DNA of 64,000 bases, taken from the NCBI GenBank assembly GCA_030765525.1, contig JAVCCK010000042.1:164797-228796 (forward strand), read 5' to 3'. Made by a program: the position numbers and the translations under genes. The notes beneath the pieces are model-generated. The model had not been told where the DNA came from, searched no databases, and was given only the letters and a program-made list of their open reading frames with translations. Source of the stretch: Candidatus Lernaella stagnicola. Its GTDB lineage: Bacteria; Lernaellota; Lernaellaia; Lernaellales; Lernaellaceae. Every line of letters begins with the position of its first letter. Position 1 is the first letter of the stretch. Below, in pieces: positions 9,776 to 18,193 of the stretch.

Positions 9776-10606
9776 ATGGCCGCACCCGGCAAGCTGCTGC
9801 TGGTTGCCACCCCTATCGGCAACTGGGACGACACCAGCGCCCGGGCGCTTGCCGCCTTGCGCGAATGCGATCTCGTTGTGGCCGAAGACACCCGTAAAGC
9901 CGGCGTGTTCCTCAGCCATTTTCAAATCGACAAACCCAAGCTCTCTTTTTTCGAGGGCAATATCCCCCAACGACTACCGCACATTCTCGAACGGCTGCGC
10001 GATGGCCAAACCATCGCCCTGGTCACCGACGCCGGCACGCCGCTGATTTCGGACCCCGGCTACGAATTGGTGTATCGCTGCCTCGAAGAAGAAATCCACG
10101 TCGTCGCCCTGCCCGGCCCCTGCGCGGCGATCATCGCGTTGCAGCTCTCCGGCCTGCCGCCCGACCGTTTCATCTTCGACGGCTTCCTGCCGCGCAAAGG
10201 TTCGGCGCGGCGTCGCCGGCTGGAATCCTACCTGCGCATGGACGGCACACTCATTTTGTACGAAGCGGCCAAGCGCACCGTCGGCACCCTGCAAGACCTC
10301 CACGACGTGCTCGGCGACGTCCAAGCCGCCGTGCTGCGCGAGATGACGAAAATACACGAGGAAGCCTTGCGCGGCCCTTTAAGTTACCTCATCGACGAAC
10401 TTGCCGAGCGTAAACTACTGGGTGAAGTGACCATCGTCGCGCGCTTACCCAAGGCGCAAGTCGGTGAAATGGCCGACGCGGTGGAACACGGCCGAAAGCT
10501 GATGCGCGAAATGGGCATCAAAACCAAGGACGCCGCCACCGCCGTCGCGTTGATCACCGGCGTCGATAAAAAAACTCTCTATAAACTGCTGGCGGAGCCA
10601 TCATGA
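9776..10606 (+). CDS. rsmI: 16S rRNA (cytidine(1402)-2'-O)-methyltransferase RsmI
   Basis: RsmI 2'-O-methylates C1402 of 16S rRNA using SAM. The 276-residue reading starts at MAAPGKLLLVATPIGNWDDTSARAL, where the family signature TPIGN-x-D-x-[ST]xRA is plain. Other conserved blocks are VAEDTRKAGVFLSHF, LVTDAGTPLISDPGYELV, LPGPCAAIIALQLSGLP and the FLPRKGSARRRRLE segment. Length matches the family (about 280). A longer upstream open frame overlaps the lipoprotein gene and is rejected. It overlaps the next small gene by ATGA. Confidence 0.96.
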   Translation: MAAPGKLLLVATPIGNWDDTSARALAALRECDLVVAEDTRKAGVFLSHFQIDKPKLSFFEGNIPQRLPHILERLRDGQTIALVTDAGTPLISDPGYELVYRCLEEEIHVVALPGPCAAIIALQLSGLPPDRFIFDGFLPRKGSARRRRLESYLRMDGTLILYEAAKRTVGTLQDLHDVLGDVQAAVLREMTKIHEEALRGPLSYLIDELAERKLLGEVTIVARLPKAQVGEMADAVEHGRKLMREMGIKTKDAATAVALITGVDKKTLYKLLAEPS

Positions 10607-10782
10607 AAAACGAACAGGAAATCATCGCCAAATTGAAAGAGAAATCCGTGGACGGAAATATTGTTTGCGCCGTGGCATTGGCCTTGGCCGACGAACTGGG
10701 TGTCTCACCGCGGGTGATCGGCGATCTGGCCACGCGGGGGAAAATCCGCATTCGAGCCTGTCAACTCGGATGCTTTAAATGA
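10603..10782 (+). CDS. Small conserved-looking protein with C-terminal CQLGCF motif
   Basis: A 59-residue protein is translationally coupled to rsmI by an ATGA overlap. Its sequence runs MKNEQEIIAKLKEKSVDGN, then a predicted helix-turn-helix-like stretch (ALALADELGVSPRVIGDLATRGKIRI), and ends ACQLGCFK. From memory, short proteins with this layout and a terminal CQLGCF occur in other anaerobic or deltaproteobacterial genomes, but I cannot name a family. The Cys pair could bind metal. A bidirectional terminator follows at once. Confidence 0.7.
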   Translation: MKNEQEIIAKLKEKSVDGNIVCAVALALADELGVSPRVIGDLATRGKIRIRACQLGCFK

Positions 10783-10817
10783 AAAAGCCGTCCCGCCGCA
10801 AGGCGGAGCGGACTTTT
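10783..10817. terminator. Bidirectional rho-independent terminator
   Basis: A GC-rich hairpin (GTCC-CGCC, GCAA loop, GGCG-GAGC-GGAC) is flanked by AAAAG on the left and CTTTT on the right. It sits between two convergent genes, so it can stop transcription in both directions. The stem has one asymmetric bulge. Confidence 0.65.
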
Positions 10818-10833
10818 CACAAACGCCGCAGCG

Positions 10834-10983
10834 CTACTTGCTTTCGGCGGTCTTCTTTTCTTCGGCTTTGTGAATCGGAAACACCGGCGTGGTTCCACGG
10901 CGAATGATGCGCTTGCGCGCCGTGCCGCTGGCCCGCACCTTGCGAATCCGTTTCATCTTGGTCTTTTTGCTGTTCGAAGCCAT
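10834..10983 (-). CDS. Small, highly basic protein (49 aa)
   Basis: The start is the ATG giving MASNSKKTKMKRIRKVRASGT, preceded by AAGGAGACGATC, an excellent ribosome binding site. The protein is Lys/Arg-rich (KKTKMKRIRK, RKRIIRRGTTPVFPIHK), so binding to RNA, the ribosome or DNA is plausible. The open frame extends upstream, but that extension lacks a start signal. Similar short basic proteins exist in deltaproteobacteria and Planctomycetes-Verrucomicrobia. I cannot assign a family. Confidence 0.7.
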   Translation of the reverse strand: MASNSKKTKMKRIRKVRASGTARKRIIRRGTTPVFPIHKAEEKKTAESK

Positions 10984-11171
10984 GATCGTCTCCTTACCTT
11001 TACCCACCCGTTTGCCGGTAGGCCGCGTTTTATACTTCATCCCCGGGCACCTGTCAAACGGCAAAGGCCCCGTTTTACTTCCCAAATCGCCTGCCGCCGC
11101 GCCCGTGCGGGAAGATTGACCATCTCCCGGCACGGTGTCAATATACCCTTTTGCGGGCCAAGGAGATTATC

Positions 11172-11438
11172 ATGCCCAAAAAGGGAACCAAAGAAGAGTC
11201 CACCTTCGAGACGCAATTGCGGCGCCTCGAGGACTTGGTGGGCAAGCTCGAAAGTGGCGACCTGCCCCTGGAGGCCGCAGTGGAGGTTTTCGAAGAAGGC
11301 ATGAAACTCTCATCCTCTTTGACGAAAACCCTCGACAGCGCCGAAAAACGCGTTGAGGTCCTGCTGGAAAAAGCCGACGGCACCGTCGCCGTGCAGGACC
11401 TGAGTCACGAGGACGACGACGAAAACGACGAGGAGTAG
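11172..11438 (+). CDS. xseB: Exodeoxyribonuclease VII small subunit
   Basis: XseB is the small regulatory subunit that coats the XseA catalytic subunit of exonuclease VII. The 88-residue reading begins MPKKGTKEESTFETQLRRLEDLVGKLESGDLPLEAAVEVFEEGMKL, the classic family pattern. AAGGAGATTATC precedes the ATG. xseA is not in the window, although xseB next to dxs is a common arrangement. The acidic C-terminus (DDDENDEE) is longer than usual. The dxs GTG start follows after four bases. Confidence 0.93.
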   Translation: MPKKGTKEESTFETQLRRLEDLVGKLESGDLPLEAAVEVFEEGMKLSSSLTKTLDSAEKRVEVLLEKADGTVAVQDLSHEDDDENDEE

Positions 11439-11442
11439 CCGC

Positions 11443-13320
11443 GTGAGCCGCCACCTGGACCACATCGAATCGCCGACCGATCTGAAAAAAATGCCCCTGG
11501 ACGACTTACCCGTCCTGGCCGACGAGATTCGCGAAGAAATCATCAACACCATCAGCCAAACCGGCGGCCACCTGGCGTCGAACCTGGGATCGGTCGAACT
11601 CACCATCGCGCTGCACTATGTCTTCGACAGCCCTTCCGACCGCTTCGTGTGGGACGTGGGGCACCAGGTCTACACCCACAAGCTGTTGACCGGCCGGCGC
11701 GATCGCTTCGGAACCCTGCGTCAAATTGACGGCCTCTCGGGCTTCCCCAACCCGGCCGAAAGCGAGCACGACATTTTCATTGTCGGGCACAGCGGCACAT
11801 CAATCAGTTCGGGTATCGGCCTGGTGGAAGGAAACCACCTACAGGGGGAAGACGACCGCCGGGTTATCGTCGTCATCGGCGACGGCTCACTGACCGCCGG
11901 GCTGGCCTATGAGGGGCTCAACACCGCCGGGCGTATGGACAAAAACCTCATCATCGTGCTCAACGACAACAAAATGAGCATCAGTGAAAACGTTGGCGCG
12001 CTGTCCGGATACCTGTCGCGCAAGTTCGCCGGACAAACCGCCAACGCCGTTCGCCAGCGGCTCAAGCGATTCATGCGCAACGTGCCCACGGTGGGCGAGG
12101 ACGTGTACCGAACCGCCAAGCGCATGCAGGACGCCGTCAAAGCGTTTTTGGCCCCGGGCTTCTTGTTCGAATCCCTCGGCTTCCGCTACCTCGGCCCCAT
12201 CGACGGGCACAACATCGACCACCTGATCGAGGCGTTTCGCGGCGTGATGCGCTTTCCGGGACCGACGCTGGTTCACGTTTCGACGATCAAAGGCAAGGGT
12301 TTCATCGCCGCGGAAGACCTCCCGGATCGTTTCCACGGTGTCGGCAAGTTCGACGTCGCCACGGGCGAATCGCAAAAAAAAGCCGCCGGGCCGCCCGCTT
12401 ACACACAGGTGTTTTCCGACGCCATCGTCGAACTCGGTGAACGGGATCGACGGATCGTGGTCATCACCGCCGCCATGCCCAGCGGCACCGGCTTGGAAAC
12501 CTTTGCCGACCGCTTTCCCGAACGCAGCTACGACGTCGGCATTTCCGAACAACACGGCATCACCTTCGCCGCCGGCCTCGCTAAAACCGGCCTGCGACCG
12601 ATCGCCGCCATCTACAGCACCTTTTTGCAGCGGAGTTACGACCAGATCATCCACGATGTCGCGCTGCAGAACCTGCCGGTCGTTTTCGCAATCGACCGCG
12701 GCGGCCTCGTGGGCGACGACGGCCCGACTCACCACGGCGTGTTCGACCTGACCTACCTGAGGCACATCCCCGGCTTGGTCGTGATGGCGCCCTCCGATGA
12801 GCGGGAACTCGTGCACATGCTGCATTCCGCCTTCACCTACGACCGACCGACCGCCGTGCGCTACCCGCGCGGCTCGGGCACCGGCGTCGCCCTACCCGAA
12901 CAACCCGAGACTTTGCCCCTGGGCAAAGGGCGCCTGCTGCGCGAAGGCAGCGACGCGGTCATCGTCGCCATCGGAAACCGGGTCGCGACGGCCTTGGCTG
13001 CCGCCGATACGCTCGCCGGCGAGGGACGGAGCGTGGCGGTAATCGACGCCCGTTTCGTCAAGCCTCTTGACGCGGAGTTGATCGGCCGTTGGGCCGAGAA
13101 AACCGGATGCGTCATAACCGCCGAGGAAAATACCGGCCTGGGCGGCTTCGGCAGCGCGGTTCTCGAAATGCTTTCCGAGCGCGGCATCTTCGGCATCAAG
13201 ACCCGCGTGGTCGCGCTGCCCGACCGCTTCATCGAACACGGTTCCCAAGAGGAACTGCGCCGGCGGGTCGGCATCGACGACATCGGCATCGCCGACGCCG
13301 TGCGCGATCTGCTGACATAG
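11443..13320 (+). CDS. dxs: 1-deoxy-D-xylulose-5-phosphate synthase
   Basis: Dxs condenses pyruvate and glyceraldehyde 3-phosphate with thiamine diphosphate, the first step of the MEP isoprenoid pathway. The 625-residue length is normal. Visible motifs are GGHLASNLGSVELTIALHYVF, WDVGHQVYTHKLLTGR, HSGTSISSGIG, the thiamine-binding GDGSLTAGLAYEGLN, GPIDGHN, and the pyrimidine-domain motifs VGISEQHG and DRGGLVGDDGPTHHG. It starts at GTG with GAGGAG just upstream inside xseB. tlyA follows 2 bp after the stop, giving an xseB-dxs-tlyA operon. Confidence 0.97.
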   Translation: MSRHLDHIESPTDLKKMPLDDLPVLADEIREEIINTISQTGGHLASNLGSVELTIALHYVFDSPSDRFVWDVGHQVYTHKLLTGRRDRFGTLRQIDGLSGFPNPAESEHDIFIVGHSGTSISSGIGLVEGNHLQGEDDRRVIVVIGDGSLTAGLAYEGLNTAGRMDKNLIIVLNDNKMSISENVGALSGYLSRKFAGQTANAVRQRLKRFMRNVPTVGEDVYRTAKRMQDAVKAFLAPGFLFESLGFRYLGPIDGHNIDHLIEAFRGVMRFPGPTLVHVSTIKGKGFIAAEDLPDRFHGVGKFDVATGESQKKAAGPPAYTQVFSDAIVELGERDRRIVVITAAMPSGTGLETFADRFPERSYDVGISEQHGITFAAGLAKTGLRPIAAIYSTFLQRSYDQIIHDVALQNLPVVFAIDRGGLVGDDGPTHHGVFDLTYLRHIPGLVVMAPSDERELVHMLHSAFTYDRPTAVRYPRGSGTGVALPEQPETLPLGKGRLLREGSDAVIVAIGNRVATALAAADTLAGEGRSVAVIDARFVKPLDAELIGRWAEKTGCVITAEENTGLGGFGSAVLEMLSERGIFGIKTRVVALPDRFIEHGSQEELRRRVGIDDIGIADAVRDLLT

Positions 13321-13322
13321 AT

Positions 13323-14072
13323 ATGGCCGGGAAAAAACCCCGCCTCGATCATCTCGTGTTCGAACGCGGCTTGGCCGAATCCCGAGAAAAAGCCAAAGCG
13401 CTGATCATGGCGGGCAAGGTGTTGGTCAACGACCGCCCGGCCGAGAAGCCCGGAACGCCGACCAATCCGACCGCCGATATCCGCCTGCGCGGCACGTTGC
13501 CCTATGTCAGCCGCGGCGGCGAAAAGCTCGTCGGCGCTCTGGATGCCCTAGGCGTGGACCCCACGGGCGGTGATTGGCTGGATGTCGGACAATCCACCGG
13601 CGGGTTCACCGACGTTTTGCTGCAACGTGGCGCCGCGCATGTCACGGGCATCGACGTCGGCTACGGCCAACTCGCCAACAAACTGCGGCAAGACCCCCGC
13701 GTGAGTTGCATGGAACGAACCAACGCCCGCACATTGCCGCCCGATTTTTTCCAGGGGCGACGCTTCGACGGCGCGGTGATCGACGTAAGTTTCATTTCGC
13801 TGCGCTCGGTGCTGCCGGCGGTGGCACCGCACCTACGAATCGGCGCATCGACCCTGGCGATGGTCAAGCCGCAATTCGAGGCCGGTCGCGAGCGACTGGG
13901 CAAAGGCGGCGTGGTACGCGATCCGGAAGTAATCGCCGAATGCGTTGCCCAGATCGCGGCCTTCGGTGGCGAACTTGGTCTGGCGGCGCGCGGCGAGGCA
14001 CCCGCACCCATTCAAGGGCCGAAAGGTAATCAAGAAGTCTTCGTCCTGTTTGAGAAAATAAGCGATGCCTGA
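13323..14072 (+). CDS. tlyA: TlyA family rRNA (cytidine-2'-O)-methyltransferase
   Basis: A 249-residue protein has an N-terminal S4 RNA-binding domain (RLDHLVFERGLAESREKAKALIMAGKVLVN) and a C-terminal FtsJ/Rossmann methyltransferase domain (LDVGQSTGGFTDVLLQRGAAHVTGIDVGYGQL, then FDGAVIDVSFISLRSVLP and MVKPQFEAGRERLGKGGVVRDPEV). TlyA proteins 2'-O-methylate 16S and 23S rRNA, and some are haemolysin-like. The second family motif reads GQSTGGFTD as expected. It is the third gene of the xseB-dxs operon, a common synteny. Confidence 0.93.
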   Translation: MAGKKPRLDHLVFERGLAESREKAKALIMAGKVLVNDRPAEKPGTPTNPTADIRLRGTLPYVSRGGEKLVGALDALGVDPTGGDWLDVGQSTGGFTDVLLQRGAAHVTGIDVGYGQLANKLRQDPRVSCMERTNARTLPPDFFQGRRFDGAVIDVSFISLRSVLPAVAPHLRIGASTLAMVKPQFEAGRERLGKGGVVRDPEVIAECVAQIAAFGGELGLAARGEAPAPIQGPKGNQEVFVLFEKISDA

Positions 14073-14078
14073 GTTTCC

Positions 14079-14106
14079 TTGACACCTCTCGTTCATCCGC
14101 TAACTT
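14079..14106 (+). promoter_or_regulatory. Sigma-70-type promoter for PP-loop gene
   Basis: A perfect TTGACA -35 box, a 16-bp spacer and TAACTT lie about 30 bp before the GTG start of the next gene. Confidence 0.55.
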
Positions 14107-14136
14107 GATGGCAGCGACACACCAAAGGGAGTCCGC

Positions 14137-15180
14137 GTGACCGATCGCAAGCCACGAGCGCTGTCCATGTTTTCCGGCGGCCTCGATTCAATCCTGGCCA
14201 CGAAGCTGATGATGGAACTCGGCGTGGACGTGCTCGCGCTTCACTTCACGGCACCTTTCATCAACCCGCTGCGAACCGATGATCGACCGACAAAATCCGA
14301 AACCTGGGCCGCCCGACTGGGCGTGTCCATGCGCATTATCGATGTGTGGCCCGAGTATTTCGAACTTCTAAAGAAACCTAGATACGGCTTCGGCAAGAAC
14401 CTCAACCCCTGCATCGACTGCAAAATCCTCTTCTTACGCAAAGCCCGCGAAATCATGGAAAAAGAAGGCTACGACTTCGTGTTCACCGGCGAGGTCAAGG
14501 GCCAGCGGCCCATGAGTCAAAATAAGCAAAGTTTGGACAATATCGCTGCCGTTTCGGGGTTGAACGACCGCCTGCTGCGGCCTCTATCCGCTCAGGTTCT
14601 GCCGCCCAGCTTCCCCGAGCGGACGGGCTTGATCGATCGTGAGCAGTTACTGGCGTTTACCGGCCGCGGACGAAAAAACCAGGTGGCCCTGGCGGCGAAA
14701 TTGGGAATTGACGACCCGCCCGGCACTGGCGGCGGCTGCTTGCTCACCGACCGCCGCTATTCCCTACGTTTGATGCATCTTATGGAAATCAAAGAGGAAA
14801 TATCTCACGAAGACCTGCATTTACTACACGTAGGACGGCACTTGCAGCTTTCCCGTAACGGTAAGGTGATCGTAAGCCGCGACGAACAGGAAAACGGATT
14901 ATTGGAACGTTGGGCGGATTTTGGTGACGTCCTCCTGTGGCCGGAGGATTGGCTGGGGCCCGTTGCCTTGGTGGTTTCACCGCAGGGCGTCGACGACGCC
15001 GACTTGGCTTTGGTTGCCGCGATGATGAATCGTTGGGGCAAGCCAACCGGCGACGGCTTGGTAACCGCTCGCCGCCGAGGCGATTCGGAGGCTTTTTCTC
15101 TACGTCCCGGGCACTTGGTACCCGACCTGGCCATGGATGAGTTGCACATCCATAAAACAAAATCTCTCAAAAATCACTGA
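14137..15180 (+). CDS. PP-loop (ThiI/MnmA-like) tRNA thiolation enzyme with NFACT-R-like C-terminal domain
   Basis: This 347-residue protein has an N-terminal ATP pyrophosphatase (PP-loop) motif, FSGGLDSILATKLM. It also has a CxxC-type pair in NPCIDCK and the FTGEVKGQRPMSQ segment of the ThiI/MnmA superfamily, so adenylation and sulfur transfer to a tRNA base is the likely chemistry. From about residue 225 the sequence (HVGRHLQLSRNGKVIVSRDEQENGLLERW) resembles the RNA-binding NFACT-R/DUF814 domain. Fusions of a ThiI-like domain to NFACT-R are known by name in bacteria, with untested function. It starts at GTG with GGGAG upstream. It has its own promoter. The precise substrate is unknown. Confidence 0.75.
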   Translation: MTDRKPRALSMFSGGLDSILATKLMMELGVDVLALHFTAPFINPLRTDDRPTKSETWAARLGVSMRIIDVWPEYFELLKKPRYGFGKNLNPCIDCKILFLRKAREIMEKEGYDFVFTGEVKGQRPMSQNKQSLDNIAAVSGLNDRLLRPLSAQVLPPSFPERTGLIDREQLLAFTGRGRKNQVALAAKLGIDDPPGTGGGCLLTDRRYSLRLMHLMEIKEEISHEDLHLLHVGRHLQLSRNGKVIVSRDEQENGLLERWADFGDVLLWPEDWLGPVALVVSPQGVDDADLALVAAMMNRWGKPTGDGLVTARRRGDSEAFSLRPGHLVPDLAMDELHIHKTKSLKNH

Positions 15181-15336
15181 TATTGGGCGTAGCAACCTTG
15201 AAAAGAGCCTAATATATCGTTTTTTAGCTTTTTTTCTTCGCGCAACAGGGTCCGGTTTTCGATAACGATTCCTTTTCCGACTCAACTTGTGTGTCGAACG
15301 TGCCGATGATTAGACGTGACAGGAGAAGAGTCTTCT

Positions 15337-16365
15337 ATGATGGCAGGCAACGCGAAAATCCTAATGTTCGAGCCCGAGCCCTTGGTTCGTGAAGCGATGA
15401 CCGACATACTCGGTTCGGCTGGATACACGATTCTGGAGGCCTCGACGAGCACGGAAGCACGGCGTTGGCTGCACGACGAAGAAATCGACCTGATCATTTG
15501 CGACGTGGGCCAGAACGGCAGCACCGGCATGGACGTGGTTAATTACATTCTCAAAGGCCGTTTCGGTATCGACGTGATCGTCATGACCTCCTACACCGAT
15601 ATTGAGAATGTTCGCCGGATCGTCGATACCGGTGTGTACGACATCATTCCGAAACCGGTACACGTGTACAACCTGCTGCTATCGGTGCAACGCGCCTTGG
15701 AGACCCGTCGGCTTTCCCACCGCAACCGCGAGTTACAGTCGAGCATGGAAAAGAAGATTAAAGAGAAGATGCTTTCCATGCGTATTCACAGTCAGGAAAA
15801 ACAACAACTTCTCATCTCCATCATCCGTTCGCTGGTCAGCGCTTTGGAAGCCAAAGACAAGTACACCGAGGGTCACAGCCGCCGCGTCGCCGACAACGCC
15901 GTACAAATGGCTGAAACGATCGGTTTCAGCACCGGTGAAGCCGAGGAAATCCATCTCGCCGGATTGTTCCACGACATCGGCAAAATTGGGATTAGCGAGG
16001 TGGTCCTTAATAAAAAGGGGCGATTGACCGACGAGGAATACGACGAAATTAAACGGCACCCGCAAATCAGCCAGAAGATCGTCGAACAGGTCCCGCAATT
16101 CAAGCGAATCGCCCGCATCGTGCGCGCCCACCACGAGTTTTACGACGGTCAAGGTTATCCCGACGGCGCCCGTCGCGATGAAATTCCGGTCGGGGCGCGC
16201 ATTATGGCCATCTGCGACGCCCACGATGCGATGACCTCCACCCGCCCCTATCGTGAGGCGCTGCCCAATGATCGCGCCTTGAGCATCATCCGCCGCAACG
16301 CCGGCACCCAGTTCGATCCCGAACTGGTACACGTCTTCCTGAAGATGAAAAATTACGTAAACTAG
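15337..16365 (+). CDS. Response regulator with HD-GYP phosphodiesterase domain
   Basis: The 342-residue reading starts at the first of two adjacent ATG codons after AGGAGAAGAG; a GTG 21 bp upstream is less likely. Residues 5-120 form a receiver domain with a phospho-acceptor Asp in IICDVG and a Lys in IPKPVH. A short coiled linker follows (SMEKKIKEKMLSM). Residues 160-340 are a full HD-GYP domain: HDIGKIGI, KRHPQIS, HHEFYDGQGYPDG, CDAHDAMTSTRPYR. It should hydrolyse cyclic di-GMP on phosphorylation. No partner histidine kinase is adjacent. Confidence 0.93.
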   Translation: MMAGNAKILMFEPEPLVREAMTDILGSAGYTILEASTSTEARRWLHDEEIDLIICDVGQNGSTGMDVVNYILKGRFGIDVIVMTSYTDIENVRRIVDTGVYDIIPKPVHVYNLLLSVQRALETRRLSHRNRELQSSMEKKIKEKMLSMRIHSQEKQQLLISIIRSLVSALEAKDKYTEGHSRRVADNAVQMAETIGFSTGEAEEIHLAGLFHDIGKIGISEVVLNKKGRLTDEEYDEIKRHPQISQKIVEQVPQFKRIARIVRAHHEFYDGQGYPDGARRDEIPVGARIMAICDAHDAMTSTRPYREALPNDRALSIIRRNAGTQFDPELVHVFLKMKNYVN

Positions 16366-16402
16366 CCGCCGTTTTTCTCCACCACCCGCGTGACAATTGC
16401 TT

Positions 16403-17062
16403 TTATAGTTTCCCGGCGATGACAAAAACCGCGACGTTGGCCAACCCGTGCAACACAATGGCCGCGGTCACCGAACCGGTGCGCACCCGCAGGTAGGCAA
16501 ACAACAAGGCAGGAAAGAAAACCGTCAGCCGCAGTGGCTGCCATTGCGGCAGGGCATGGGCGAGGGCGAAAAGCGCCGAACTGAGCAGCACCGCCGGGCC
16601 GTAAGCGCCGACCCATGCGCGCTGCTTGCCCGGCCACACGCGGTGCAACAGCGTCAAGAGGTAACCGCGGAAAAACACTTCTTCAGGCAAGGCCACCGCG
16701 GCCAGTTGGTGCAGCAACTGCCAGGCGACTTGCGCGTCGATGCGCCATGCCATCTCGTGGCCGACGATCGCGCCCCAGAACAGCCAATACCCGAAGGCGA
16801 AAGGCGGTAACACGAGCACGGCCATGCACGTGCCGATTTTCACGTCGCTCCACCACCGGGCGCCGGTCAGGCCGTACGCGTGAAAATCCCGCTTGCGGTA
16901 ATGAATCACCAGCACAGGCAGCCAAAGCATAACCAGCGCCGCGATGATTCCGGAACCCGTTGACCAAACGCCGGGCAACAGATGGTTACCCGCCGCCAGC
17001 GCCATGATCAGCGCGGTGGCGGCCAGTGCCTCGGTGAGGGCAAAACGGCGAACTGAGTCCAC
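16403..17062 (-). CDS. CPBP-family intramembrane glutamic protease (CAAX protease-like)
   Basis: This 219-residue polytopic protein has the three CPBP/Abi motifs: EEVFFRG (EExxxR), ALAHALPQW and HGLANV (HxxxN). The family cleaves peptides in the membrane and often serves in prenyl-protein maturation, bacteriocin immunity or processing of secreted peptides. It starts at GTG, 33 bp after the upstream radical-SAM gene on the same strand. It may therefore be the last gene of the carbamoyl/glycosyl-transferase operon. Its substrate is unknown. The start lacks a strong ribosome binding site. Confidence 0.85.
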   Translation of the reverse strand: MDSVRRFALTEALAATALIMALAAGNHLLPGVWSTGSGIIAALVMLWLPVLVIHYRKRDFHAYGLTGARWWSDVKIGTCMAVLVLPPFAFGYWLFWGAIVGHEMAWRIDAQVAWQLLHQLAAVALPEEVFFRGYLLTLLHRVWPGKQRAWVGAYGPAVLLSSALFALAHALPQWQPLRLTVFFPALLFAYLRVRTGSVTAAIVLHGLANVAVFVIAGKL

Positions 17063-17095
17063 GAGTGGTTTCTTTCGCTCAGTGGTGTGACGAAG

Positions 17096-18193
17096 CTACA
17101 GTTTACAGCAACGAGCGCAGCCGGGCATCAAGCCTTCTCTAAGGGTGTCGCGAAAGCGCCGATACAACCCGTTGTTCCACACCTCGGCCAGCGGCTCCTC
17201 TAGAACATTGCCCATCCGCACGTACAGAAACTGGCACGGATACACGTCGCCCTGCGCATTGATAAACGTGCTGCGCCAGATGAAAACACACCGGCGGCCC
17301 AGGCTCGCGTCGGGGCTGTACCAGCGGCGGATTTCCGCGTCGTCGAGCACCGGCTTGGTCAACACGCGTCGGCCTTCCTCGGTTTCGAAGAACTCAAGCA
17401 GTGGCGCAAACGCCGCGCCGTCAGGTTCGAATTGGTGTGAGAGAATATCGATGGGTACGTCGGGGAAACGTTCGTTCCAGTAATTTTTCTGCGCTTCCAC
17501 TTCCGTGGGGGTCAAGAAATTCAGGTGCGACAAGCGCAAGGTCATCCGCCGGATGTCACTGGTTTCGGCGATGAAGCCCGACAGGTCGGCCACGCTTTCG
17601 GCCGTAATCACGTAGTTGACCATCGGCCCGGGTTTCGGGCTGATGCGGCTCCACAAGCGGATCGCCTCCATCGTCTTATCGAACGAGCCGGGTATACCGA
17701 CAGCCTTATCGTGTACTTCGCGCTGCCCGTGCACGCTGACCATGAACGCATCCAAACCGAGCGCCGCCAACCTTCTCGCTTTGTCTTCGTCGACCAACGT
17801 GCCGTTGGTAACCAGCCCCACAGGCAAGCCGTGCGCTTTGAATGCGGCAATCACCTCCACCAGATCCTGGCGCGAAAACGGCTCGCCGCCGGAAATGAAA
17901 ATCCCCGGCCGATACCGCGCCCAGTCGTCGGCCATCGCTTGGAATTGCGCAAGGCTGATTTCTTTCGACCGCGCCACGACGTTTTCGGCATTGAAACAAT
18001 ACGGGCATCGCAAATTGCAGCGCGTGGTGACGTTGATATTGATCACAAAGGGGAACTCGTTGCTGCGCCCGCCTTTGCGCATCATCTGCGCCGGCAAGAC
18101 CAGCATGTCGCCCATCGTGCGCGCCACCGGAAAGAAAGGACGAAACGCCCGCACGTTGATCAACTGAGAATGCAATTTCGTCCAAAGGCTCAA
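17096..18193 (-). CDS. Radical SAM/SPASM domain protein
   Basis: A 365-residue radical-SAM enzyme. The [4Fe-4S]-SAM motif is Cys59-x3-Cys63-x2-Cys66 (TTRCNLRCPYC). A SAM-binding GGEPF motif follows (IFISGGEPFSRQDLVEV). The SPASM-like C-terminus holds further Cys residues (RRCVFIW, VYPCQFLY, GCARCCKL) for an auxiliary cluster. The start is TTG overlapping the upstream stop (TTGA), so translation is coupled to the carbamoyltransferase/radical-SAM gene. SPASM enzymes often modify peptides or sugars. With glycosyltransferases upstream, a sugar substrate is possible. No precursor-peptide gene was seen beside it. Confidence 0.88.
   Translation of the reverse strand: MSLWTKLHSQLINVRAFRPFFPVARTMGDMLVLPAQMMRKGGRSNEFPFVININVTTRCNLRCPYCFNAENVVARSKEISLAQFQAMADDWARYRPGIFISGGEPFSRQDLVEVIAAFKAHGLPVGLVTNGTLVDEDKARRLAALGLDAFMVSVHGQREVHDKAVGIPGSFDKTMEAIRLWSRISPKPGPMVNYVITAESVADLSGFIAETSDIRRMTLRLSHLNFLTPTEVEAQKNYWNERFPDVPIDILSHQFEPDGAAFAPLLEFFETEEGRRVLTKPVLDDAEIRRWYSPDASLGRRCVFIWRSTFINAQGDVYPCQFLYVRMGNVLEEPLAEVWNNGLYRRFRDTLREGLMPGCARCCKL

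Noticed and set aside
16403-18193. RiPP biosynthesis (SPASM enzyme plus CPBP protease)
   Set aside because: No precursor-peptide-like small gene was found next to the SPASM gene, and the operon is dominated by sugar and carbamoyl transferases. It is not excluded if the precursor is encoded elsewhere.
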